A stretch of 64,000 nt of DNA from Dreissena polymorpha (lineage: Eukaryota; Mollusca; Bivalvia; Myida; Dreissenidae), in NCBI RefSeq assembly GCF_020536995.1, contig NC_068357.1, forward strand, positions 130,742,352 through 130,806,351, written 5' to 3'. The notes under the pieces were generated by a model, which made no database searches, was not told the DNA's origin, and saw only the letters and a program-made list of their open reading frames with translations. The position numbers and the translations under genes are program-made. This document shows positions 1 through 9,435 of the stretch, one piece after another; position 1 is the stretch's first letter; the number at the start of each line of letters is the position of its first letter.

Positions 1-129
1 CACCAATTATAATGATAAAAGTCAATTAAATTTTAAAAAGTCTAACATGAATAAGGTGTTGTCATGATTAATAAGAATAATCATGACCACATTTATGTGT
101 TACTTATTTTCGATAGTTTTTTGCACTTA

Positions 130-1315
130 ACTTGCTTAATAGGCTATATAGGCTGAAAAGGGTACTAAATAGGATGCCTAAGTCAAGCTATGTACTAGTT
201 TTGTTTAAAGGCTAAATAGGCAGAAAATGGTGCTAAATAGGCTAAACAGGCTAAATAGGATGCATGTTTTAAACCATTGTAAAAGACTTGTAAAAGGGCT
301 AAATAGGAAGAAAAGACTGCTAAATATGCTAAATAGCCTAAATAGGATGCATATGTAAATCCATGTACTAAACTTTTTAAATAGGCTAAATAGGCTGAAA
401 AGGGTGCTAAATACGCTAGATAGGCAAAATAGGATGCATGTGTCATCCTATGTACTAAACTTGTTAAATATGCTAAATAGGCAGAAAAGGGTGCTAAATA
501 GGCTAAATAGGATGCATGTGTCATCCTATTTACTTAACTAGTTAAATAGGCTAAATAGGCTGAAAAGGGTGTTAAATAGGCTATGTAGGCTAAATAGGAT
601 GCATGGTTCAACCCATGTTCTAAACTTGCTAAATAGGCTTAATAGGCTGGAGAGGGTGTTAAAAAGGACAAATAGGCTAAATATGATGCACGTGTCAACC
701 TATTTACTTAACTTGTTAAATAGGATATATATGCTGAAAAAGGTGCTTAATAAACTAAATAGGCTAAATAGAATGTATGTTTAACCTATGTACTAAACTT
801 GCTAAATAGGCTTAATTGGCTAAATAGGGTGCTTAATAGGCTAAATATGCTAAAAAGGATGCATGTGTCAACCTATGTACTTAACTTGTTAAATAGGCTA
901 AAAAGGCTGAAAAGGGTACTAATTGGGCTAAATATGATGCATGTGTCAACCTATGTACATGTACAAAACTTGTTAACTAGGCTAAATAGGTTGAAAAGGG
1001 TCCTAAATAAGCTAAATAGGATGCATGTTTCAACCCATGTACTAAACTTGCTAAATATGCTGAAGAGGGTGCTAAATTGGCTAAATAGGATTCATGTGTC
1101 AACCTATGTACTTAACTAGTTAAATAGGCTAAATAGGCTGAACAGGGTGCTTTATAGGCTAAATAGGCTTAATATGATGTATGTTATAACATATGTACTA
1201 ACCTTGCTAAATAGGCTAAATAGGGTGCATTTGTCAACGTATGTACTTAACTTGTTAATTAGTCCAAATAGGCTGAATAGGGTGTTAAATAGGCTAAATA
1301 GGATGAAAGTTTTAA
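130..1315. repeat. AAATAGGCT-based minisatellite, block 1
   Basis: The 9-mer AAATAGGCT and close variants recur dozens of times, often head to tail. They are organised into a looser higher-order unit of about 70-87 bp marked by a 'gatgcatgtgtcaacctatg' type segment; unit starts near 858, 936, 1020, 1089 and 1176 give the spacing. Because 9 is a multiple of 3, the array stays open in several frames and yields Leu-Asn-Arg-rich (plus strand) or Ala-Tyr-Leu-rich (minus strand) conceptual peptides. I do not regard these as genes. Confidence 0.9.
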
Positions 1316-1574
1316 ATGAAGCTTTTAATCGTTCTTATTGACAAACAATCTGCATATATCATTAATTTACGACTGCAATAGCCTTGCAAAAAAACTATTT
1401 TGAGATTCATCGCCTCTTTCAATAAAGACCAAAACGTTTGACATGATTGCACGAAGTCTTTAGAATTACAAATAATTGAAACGGTATTGAATTATATCTT
1501 TTGCATTCATAACCCTGAACAAACGTGATATATTTATCCGCACTATGTATGCGATCTAATCTTTCATCTCCGTT
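1316..1574. other. Non-repetitive spacer between two minisatellite blocks
   Basis: About 260 bp of ordinary AT-rich sequence with no 9-mer motif and no recognisable gene. It separates the two copies of an identical 410-bp stretch of minisatellite. Confidence 0.7.
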
Positions 1575-2037
1575 GCTGAAAAGGGTACTAATTGGGCTAA
1601 ATATGATGCATGTGTCAACCTATGTACATGTACAAAACTTGTTAACTAGGCTAAATAGGTTGAAAAGGGTCCTAAATAAGCTAAATAGGATGCATGTTTC
1701 AACCCATGTACTAAACTTGCTAAATATGCTGAAGAGGGTGCTAAATTGGCTAAATAGGATTCATGTGTCAACCTATGTACTTAACTAGTTAAATAGGCTA
1801 AATAGGCTGAACAGGGTGCTTTATAGGCTAAATAGGCTTAATATGATGTATGTTATAACATATGTACTAACCTTGCTAAATAGGCTAAATAGGGTGCATT
1901 TGTCAACGTATGTACTTAACTTGTTAATTAGTCCAAATAGGCTGAATAGGGTGTTAAATAGGCTAAATAGGATGAAAGTTTTAACCTATGAACTAAACTT
2001 GATAAATAGGCTAAATAGGCTTACTTCACACACGTTT
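1575..2037. repeat. AAATAGGCT minisatellite, block 2 (duplicate of block 1 end)
   Basis: Positions 1575-1984 repeat 906-1315 base for base as far as I can read, at a constant offset of 669 bp. The remaining bases to 2037 are more of the same 9-mer array and end in 'acttcacacacg', directly before the 182-bp satellite. Confidence 0.88.
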
Positions 2038-3370
2038 CAGCCCGATAGGCAGTCGACGGCTGGTCAGCGTGCACTAGGTCGCTTTCGGGGGATAACTCTT
2101 GTTCGTCCGAAAGGGGCCCTTAAAGGGGCATGCCCACTCACAGGCAAAATGTCGCGTAATACGCTAAATAGGCTGCACCTGACTCCGATCCTAATTAAAA
2201 GTCCCGGCCGAGACTAGTTCAGCCCGATAGGCAGTCGACGGCTGGTCAGCGTGCACTAGGTCGCTTCCGGGGGATATCTCGTGTTCGTCCGAAAGGGACC
2301 CTTAAAGGGGCATGCCCACTCAGAGGAAAAATGTCGCGTAATACACTAAATAGGCTGCACCTGACCCCGATCCTAATTAAAAGTCCTGGCCGAAACTAGT
2401 TCAGCCCGATAGGCAGTCGACGGCTGGTCAGCGTGCACTAGGTCGCTTCCGGGGGATAACTCTTGTTCGTCCGAAAGGGGCCCTTAAAGGGGCATACCCA
2501 CTCACAGGCAAAATGTCGCGTAATACGCTAAATAGGCTGCACCTGACTCCGATCCTAATTAAAAGTACCGGCCGAAACTAGTTCAGCCCGATAGGCAGTC
2601 GACGGCTGTTCAGCGTGCACTAGGTCGCTTACGGGGGATAACTCTTGTTCGTCCGAAAGGTGCCCTTAAAGGGGCATGCCCACTCACAGGCAAAATGTCG
2701 CGTAATACGCTAAATAGGCTGCACCTGACTCCGATCCTATTAAAAGTCCCGACCGAAACTAGTTCAGCCCGATAGGCAGTCGACGGCTGGTCAGCGTGCA
2801 ATAGGTCGCTTCCGGGGGGTAACTCTTGTTCGTCCGAAAGGGGCCCTTAAAGGGGCATGGCCACTCACAGGCAAAATGTCGCGTAATACGCTAAATAGGC
2901 TGCACCTGACTCCGATCCTAATAAAAAGTACCGGCCGAAACTAGTTCAGCCCGATAGGCAGTCGACGGCTGTTCAGCGTGCACTAGGTGGCTTACGGGGG
3001 ATAACTCTTGTTCGTCCGAAAGGTGCCCTTAAAGGGGCATGCCCACTCACATGCAAAATGTCGCGTAATACGCTAAATAGGCTGCACCTGACTCCGATCC
3101 TAATTAAAAGTCCCGGCCGAAACTAGTTCAGCCCGAAAGGCAGTCGACGGCTGGTCAGTGTGCACTACGTCGCTTCCGGGGGATAACTCTTGTTCGTCCG
3201 CAAGGTGCCCTTAAAGGGACATGCCCGTTCACTGGGAAATGACGCATACGAGAAATAGCTAAATAGGCTGCATGCACGGGGCCGACTCTAATTAAAAGTC
3301 CCGGCCGAAACTAGTTCAGCCCGATAGGCCGTCGACGGCTGGTCAGCGTGCACTACGTCGCTTCCAGGGG
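2038..3370. repeat. 182-bp tandem satellite, about 7.3 copies
   Basis: Copies start at 'cagcccgataggcag' at 2038, 2220, 2402, 2584, 2765, 2947, 3129 and 3318, giving a period of 182 bp (one of 181, the last stretched to 189). Units are nearly identical except for the last two. The unit is GC-richer than its surroundings and includes 'gtcgacggctggtcagcg' and 'cccttaaaggggcatgccc'. Each unit also contains 'cgctaaataggctgcacc', the 9-mer of the flanking minisatellite. No coding or RNA-gene signature was recognised. Confidence 0.93.
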
Positions 3371-3613
3371 ATTAATAGGCTAAATAGGATGTGTATGTCT
3401 ACGTATGTAGTAAACTTGCTAAATAGGCTAAAAAGGCTGTCAAATAGGCTAAATAGGCTAAATAGGATGTATGCTTTGACCTATGTACTAAAATTTCTAA
3501 ATAGGCTAAAAAGGCTGAAGAGGCTGTTAAATAGGCTAAATAGGATGTATATTTCAACCTATGTACTAAATAGGCTAAATAGGCTTAATGGGCTAAATAG
3601 GCTAACTTCACAC
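3371..3613. repeat. AAATAGGCT minisatellite, block 3
   Basis: The 9-mer array resumes straight after the last satellite unit. It ends in 'ggctaacttcacacacg', the same junction sequence that precedes the satellite near 2017-2034, so the satellite is bracketed by near-identical sequence. Confidence 0.85.
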
Positions 3614-4912
3614 ACGTGCCCCTTTCAAGGCCCGTATATATGCTTTGATGTAGCACGGGTATTCCCTCATGTACTGTGTGTACTTAGGTTATTAAGTCTA
3701 AGATTATGATATGAACGAAGATTCGTGTTGTTATGAGTTCCCGTGATCTCGCGGACCCCAATATGTATGTCACGTCATTAACCACGTCGTCGGTTCATCA
3801 ACAATAGCGGTCATGATTTTCCTTCTGAGCAGTCGTTGATAAACTGGCAAAATAAATGAAATAAATATAAAATAGCAGGATATAGACTTTATATAATGTC
3901 GGTTAAGTGGTAAAAGAAAAAAAATGTTCATCGGTATCATTTTTAAAGTAAGAGAAGTCAGTATATATAGTCTTGTTTATCCTTTTGGTTGCTCTGTTTA
4001 ATAGCTTCGTTTTCGCTAAATAGTCTATGTTGGTGGAACTAAAAACTGCATTTATTCCACTCAGTGAATTGCCCATATTTACAGTGAACTACGGTGGTTT
4101 TAAGTTGTGAAATGAAGTATAAATGTAGGGCGCCAAAATTATGTTGGATGAGATTCTGTCATCTGTGTCGTTACTATGCGTTTCTTTTCATCTGCTTTTA
4201 CAGCCTGGTAAGTGCGAAAATGTACCGTGTATTCGTTTTATTACCAGTTTAATTAAGTAGCCTTAACATGACGTTTTCGATGTGTACGTCCATGTGTACG
4301 TCCAATGCGTTTAAATATACGTAAGAAACTTTATTCACCACGTTTTATCATTGATTTATAGCCAAAGATACATACTACAATTTCTAAAATGCTTCTTTTG
4401 TCTCTAAGATTTGACCGGTAATATTCGTTTATGTATAAAACTAGCTGTCACTGTATTCAAACGTAATCGGCTAGACGCGTGTACAATCGCAATATAAATT
4501 ATGCACTTCATAATGACACAATTAACGGTCGTGCGATACGCAACGAAACATGTGACAGCATGGACTTTTTCTGATAATTTACACGGTAATAAGGCGATTA
4601 CCACAACTATTCCGCTCACCGTCAAAATTGTATACTTCTGACAAGATCACGGTATCCTTCAGACGAAAAGTAACATGGCGGACGAAGCAATATAAGGTAA
4701 GTGGGTGACAATTTTTTTATTATAAAACACTGCAAAATGATTGCCACTACCGAAGCAGTCCATCGAATTTCTGAACCAATATGTCGTCTATTTAAAAGTT
4801 GACCAGTCGTGAAATATTTAGCATGACTTTGAAATAGTGTTTACAAAAAGTCGTGTCGCGCTCGACACCATTCGTACTTGTGAGAAAAATGTAATAATCA
4901 GATGATTGTCGA
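3614..4912. other. Intergenic, no feature recognised
   Basis: AT-rich sequence with only short reading frames (73 codons or fewer), no matching repeat elsewhere in the window and no splice-consistent coding signal that I could see. Confidence 0.5.
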
Positions 4913-4922
4913 TGTGTCAGAC

Positions 4923-4940
4923 CTGGGTCCGGTTTAATGA
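4923..4940 (+). repeat. Left terminal inverted repeat of the foldback element
   Basis: 18 bp, CTGGGTCCGGTTTAATGA, exact inverse of 7150-7167. Confidence 0.85.
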
Positions 4941-5356
4941 AAAACTATATAAAAAAAGACTGAAGTCGGTTGACTGTGTGGTCGACCGACGCTTGTCGGC
5001 CGCCAACTGACCACTGGTCGCATTCAAGGAGCAAGTTGCCGCGACTGTGGTCGCACGACGGTGTGGTAAGTCGACTGCCGTCGTGGTAGTCGCTATTTTT
5101 AGGAAAAGTTCCACTTCCGCCATCAACATACGACGGCGAAAATACACGTGAAAAATGGAAGACTAAGATTCAGTGTCATTCATGGTCCAAAAAAAGATAG
5201 ATATCCTTTTAGAGCTTGTTATCGAGAACGAGAAACTGCTGGAGGGAAAGCAAGGGCCATTGGTGACCGAGGCAAACAAGCGGAAAAAAGTTGCAGGAGA
5301 TTGTTGAAGCCATAAACGCGTGTGGGGTGGCGTTGAGGACAGCAGACACATGTTAA

Positions 5357-5627
5357 AACAAGAGATGTGTTTGTCAAAAACACAAGGCCTTCTATTGCGC
5401 CACTTTGAAGCCATATATTTGACCTTCGCCCTTGAAGGATGACCTTGACCTTTTACCACTTAAAATGTGCAGCTCCATATGATGCACATGCATACCAAAT
5501 ATCAAGTTGCTATCTTCAATATTGCAAAAGTTGTGGGCAATGTTTAAGTTTTCGGACGGACGGACAGACTGACGGACTGATGGACAGTTCAAGTGCTATA
5601 TGCCACCCTACCGGGGGCATAAAAATA
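5357..5627 (+). repeat. Dispersed 'acaagagatgtgt' repeat, copy 1
   Basis: Starts with acaagagatgtgtttgtc, carries a 'tgaccttgacctt' core and a 'ggacggacagactgacgg' tail, and ends in 'ccgggggcataaaaa'. The same sequence recurs at 37925-38220, 48084-48375 and 48396-48640. It has no coding capacity, so it is a short non-autonomous element. Here it lies inside the left arm of the foldback element, so it inserted later or was captured. Confidence 0.85.
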
Positions 5628-5679
5628 TAGGGACATAAAGAGGAATGCATTAGACTGACCACTCGTCGCGTTCAAGGTA

Positions 5680-6545
5680 CCAGCAGGAGACTCCCAGACA
5701 GTTTGAAACGATGTAAAGACCGCCTTGACACCTGCAGGAGACCCCCAGAGAGTCTGCGAAGATGCAAGACAGTCTCCAAGACCGGCGGAGCACGGTGCCA
5801 AACAGTCTCCGAGACCGGCGGCCATATGCAGGAGACTCCCAGACAGTTTGCGAAGGTGCCAAGACCGTCTGGACACCTGAAGAAGACTACCAGACAGTCT
5901 GCGATGATGCAAGACAGTCTCCCAGACCGGCGAAGCACCAGCAGGAAACTCCCAGACAGTCTGCGACGGTGTCATGACCTTCTGGACACCTGCAAAAGAC
6001 TCCCTGACAATCTGCGACGATGCAAGACAGTCTCCCAGAACGGCGATGCACCAGCAGGAGACTCCCAGACAGTCTGCGACGGTGCCAAAATCGTCTGGGC
6101 ACCTGCAGGAGACTCCCAGACAGTCTGCAACGATATCATGACCATCTGGGCACCTGGAGGAGACTCCCAGACAGTCTGCGACGGTGCCAGACAGTCTTTT
6201 AAACCGGCGGGGCACCTTCAGGAGACTCCGAGACAGTGTGCGACGGTGCCAAGACCGTATGGGCACATGCAGGAGACCCCCAGACAGTATGTGACGTTGC
6301 CAGACAGCCTCTTAGACCGGAGGGGCACCTGTAGGAGACTCTCAGACAGTCTGCGACGGTGTCAAGCCCGTAAGAACACATGCAGGAGATTCCCAGACTG
6401 TCTGCAATGGTGCCAGACAGTCTCCCAGACCGGCCGGCCACATGAAAGAGACTCACATACATTCTGTGACGTGCCAAGACCGTCTGGGCAACTTCAGGAG
6501 ACTCACAGACAGTCTGTAACAGTGCCAGACAGTCTCTCACTCAGT
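5680..6545 (+). repeat. Minisatellite arm, forward units (about 52 bp)
   Basis: About 16 imperfect units of the type 'ggagactcccagacagtct ... gcgacggtgcc ... gtctgggcacctgca'. Adjacent starts near 6061, 6113 and 6164 show a period of about 52 bp. The long plus-strand and minus-strand frames here are a by-product of the array. Confidence 0.88.
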
Positions 6546-6965
6546 CGAAGACTGTTTGGGAATCTCCTGCAGGTGCCCAGACGTTCTTGGCATCGTCGGA
6601 GACTGTCTGGGAGTGTCCTACAGTTGCCCGCCGGTCTTAGATATTGTTTCGCGCCGTCGCAGACTGTCTGGGAGACTCTTGCAGGTGACCCGCCGGTCTT
6701 ATAGCCACTCTGGTACCTTCTGGGAGTCTCCTGCAAGTGCCTCGCATGTCCTTAAGACTCTCTGGCACCGTCGCAGACTGTCTCGGTGTCTTTTGCAGGT
6801 GCCCATATGGTCTTGGTAGCGTTGCAGAATGTCTTCGAGTCTCCTGCAGGGGCCCAGCTGGTCTGGGAGACCTTCTGAAACCGTCGCAGACTGTCTGGGA
6901 TTGTCCTACAGGTGCCCAGACGATCTTGGTACCGTCGCAGAGTGTCTGGGAGTCTCCTGGCACGG
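6546..6965 (-). repeat. Minisatellite arm, inverted units
   Basis: The same unit as in 5680-6545 but reverse-complemented ('gactgtctgggagtctcctg caggtgcccagacg'), about eight copies of 52-59 bp. The switch in orientation is abrupt near 6545. Confidence 0.88.
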
Positions 6966-7149
6966 GTTTTGGGTGCCGACAAAGCGTCAAGCGACGAACT
7001 GTCGTGGTGTGAGGGGTGGACTGCGGTCGTTCGACAATATGTCGAACAACGTGCGGTCGACTGACGATCGTCGCTCTCCATTAAACTCGGTTATCGTCGC
7101 ACGACGAATATTCGCTGGTACAACCATAGTCGCCCGACCATGGTCGCTC

Positions 7150-7167
7150 TCATTAAACCGGACCCAG
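7150..7167 (-). repeat. Right terminal inverted repeat of the foldback element
   Basis: Reverse complement reads CTGGGTCCGGTTTAATGA, identical to 4923-4940. Confidence 0.85.
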
Positions 7168-7178
7168 ATGTAACACAC

Positions 7179-8370
7179 TTAAATCATTGTATATATAAAA
7201 AGAACATGCCATACGACCCTGTTTGTTTCAATATCTGTTAAAGGCCTAATTTTTTGGTGAAGTATAAGCAAATGTTGGTGTAAAACTAACCGAAGGAAAT
7301 AATACATTTAGTTATTATTAGAGTGTACAAAGTGATGGTGCATTGGTTAAATTTACTGAAATATGAATTTGGTTTTTGTGGCCCAAATCAAAGATATATA
7401 TCAGAGATGCTCTCGCCTACTTATATCATAAACAAAGGGGTTACAATTATATAAAAAAAAACTTTTTTGAGACTGTCTATAGAAGTTTGTGAGTGCATTT
7501 CTCCATAGATAAGACATTACAGCGAGGTCCGTTTTAACGAGATGTAAAGGGTTCGAATAATAAATTGTTATTTCCGTCAAGTATTAAAAAAACAATTGAA
7601 AACCAAATATTTTCAAAGTACATTGTAATATTCAGCACCCGGAAGAAAAAGTCTAATTTTCTTGTTTTTTTTTATTGGTTTATTCAAACATATATTCGAA
7701 CGTCTTTTCCTTCTGAAAGAAAAAATATCAGAATAAAGCGGTGCCAAAAATTCATAAAGATGCGGTGCTTTTACGGACATTGTTGAGCGGTAGTCATATT
7801 TCTATAATGTCAGTGTTGGGCGGTGCATACTTGATAACACGTGTAAATGTAAAAATCACAGTTATATTCAATGAAGCATGCCAGAATGTGTTGTAAATTG
7901 ATTCTTCTACCATAAAATACCGTTTAACAAAAAAAAATCTTTCATTTAAAATGTTTAAAATCTGCAAAAAATACGATTTTTCGCGTCATGAAAGTCACTT
8001 CTTTCCCGACATGCTCAAGTTGTTTTCACTATTTTGAAATTAATAGCGACTCAATATTGATGCGGTAAACGGCAATTAGATGTAAAGTATAAACTTCGTT
8101 CGATGGAATATCTTTTTATTACCAACTTACCTTCTTTTCTCGTGTTTTCTTTCATTTCTGGACTCGCCAAAAAGTTTGCGACAATGTTTTTGACAGAAGT
8201 ATAAAATTTCGACGGTGAGCGGAAAAGTTGTGGTATTCGCCCTATCACCGTGAATTAGGTTTAAATACTCTGTGATGTGTGTCCGAACGTCATGATACGC
8301 TTCTTTGCACTCCGTTTTAATCTGCTTACGATTTGACAGGTATTTGATAGGTAGTACCACTATCGTCCTA
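7179..8370. other. Intergenic, no feature recognised
   Basis: AT-rich with several homopolymer runs, short frames only, no repeat match seen elsewhere in the window. Confidence 0.5.
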
Positions 8371-8993
8371 CGGACAATTTCCATTCCGCTTGGCGATTCT
8401 TCGGAGTCTTCAAAAAATATTCTGCGAGTGACTCTCCCCTCGATCGCGACGTGCATGCTCCAGCTGCTGACCGAGCTCTGTGAAACTAATGAATACTATG
8501 TCATTTAAAGAATTACCTTGATTTTTGGACAATCGCCATTTTCTATTACATGTTCAACTTTAATCGCGAGCTGACAAAATTGGCGATTTTGTCGATCGGA
8601 AACGGCCCGAAACGCTAAAATATAATATCGTGATTTTGAAATAAAGATAAATAAATACACTTTAAATAATTTTATAAAACAAAAAGAGTTAAATTGTTGT
8701 TGCTTTTGTCACTTTTTTGTCGCATATTTACCGCTGAAATTTGTGTTATTAATTGCAAGTGTATTCAAACCACACGCAATTGTTGTAAATAAAAATAATA
8801 ATACGGGAGATCACATCATTTGTGTCCTCAATTTACTTATTATACGCTTATTTTTTTCACTATCAAAATACATGGTATACAAATATTTTTATTAGCATGC
8901 AGTTTTCTTTCGACATGCATTTTTTCGACACATTCAAATCATACTTTTCTACTCGCGTCATGCGAAAATAGGTCTTATGGCGTGTTGGCTAGC
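8371..8993. repeat. Long duplicated segment, copy A, part 1
   Basis: Closely similar to 23565-24110 over its whole length. Both share 'cttggcgattcttcggagtc', 'gatcgcgacg', 'accgctgaaatttgtgttat' and 'acgggagat'. Copy A continues at 14026, after a 5-kb insertion that includes the LTR element. Confidence 0.85.
8953..8993 (+). mobile_element. MITE (CGCGTCATGCGAAAAT family), left part of an interrupted copy
   Basis: Reads 'cgcgtcatgcgaaaatagg tcttatggcg ... ttggctagc' and matches the left end of the whole copy at 24075-24254. The right part lies at 14026-14173. The 10-mer GTTGGCTAGC occurs at 8984-8993 and again at 14026-14035. Confidence 0.75.
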
Positions 8994-9134
8994 ATTCTAT
9001 ACAAAGATGGTGACGTCAATACGTTATTGTCACCTCTATACTAAAACGCATCACATTCGCCTGGCTTTGGGAATAATACTTCCGCCAAAATAGTTCTGCG
9101 TAGGAATGAAAATGTTAATAATGAAAGAAAAATC

Positions 9135-9342
9135 TGTTGTGTATTTAGATGATGCCGCTACGCCACGCCTACTTGTAAATGAAGCGTAGCAACGCCCCAC
9201 CCCATGTTCTTCATCACTGCATGTTGACCTCTGATCTGGTTAGTTAGTTGTTAGGCATTGATCGCTTCTATCGTTGAATGATAATAAAGTAGCCACTGAA
9301 ATAATTATGCGTTTCACATCGTTTGTTTACCCAAACACAACA
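9135..9342 (+). repeat. 5' LTR
   Basis: 208 bp, TG...CA ends, preceded by AAATC. Contains 'gaatgataataaagtagcc', a likely polyadenylation signal. Matches 13613-13819. Confidence 0.93.
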
Positions 9343-9362
9343 AACTGGCGACGAGGATAAAA
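9343..9362 (+). other. Primer-binding region of the LTR element
   Basis: Directly after the 5' LTR: 'ctggcgacgaggataaaa', the sort of sequence seen at this place in many metazoan Ty3/Gypsy elements. I did not assign a tRNA. Confidence 0.6.
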
Positions 9363-9435
9363 CTTTGTGGATTATATTTCGAGAATTTTATCCGTTTAAT
9401 AAGATTGTGCGTGAAATTCTGGATATAAACACAAA

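Larger units (their letters stand above)
4913..7178. mobile_element. Foldback-like non-autonomous DNA element
   Basis: A 2.25-kb unit bounded by exact inverted copies of CTGGGTCCGGTTTAATGA, with weaker inverted similarity a few bases outward. Next to both ends lie GTCG-rich subterminal tracts. The interior is two minisatellite arrays of related units in opposite orientation, meeting near 6545, so the whole element could fold into a long hairpin. A dispersed 270-bp repeat is inserted in the left arm. No transposase is encoded; the 333-codon frame at 5703-6704 is array translation. This organisation is typical of foldback elements or long MITEs. No superfamily can be assigned and no clear target duplication was found. 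Confidence 0.75.

Noticed and set aside
2038-3370. CRISPR-like regular array
   Set aside because: The whole 182-bp unit is repeated; there are no short repeats with unique spacers, and the genome is eukaryotic.
195-3709. Many open frames of 60-130 codons rich in Leu-Asn-Arg or Ala-Tyr-Leu
   Set aside because: They are translations of the 9-mer minisatellite and the 182-bp satellite. Period 9 keeps several frames open on both strands; there are no domains or splice signals.
3735-3755. 'gtgatctcgcgga' shared between 3741 and 33532 as a possible element end
   Set aside because: A match of about 13-14 bp is expected by chance in 64 kb, and the flanks do not match.
5703-6704. 333-codon plus-strand frame and overlapping minus-strand frames
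   Set aside because: They are translations of the 52-bp minisatellite arms of the foldback element. The frame crosses the point where the units change orientation, which a real repeat protein would not do.
7565-7786. 73-codon Lys/Phe-rich frame
   Set aside because: Ordinary AT-rich sequence with no domain, splice or promoter signal.
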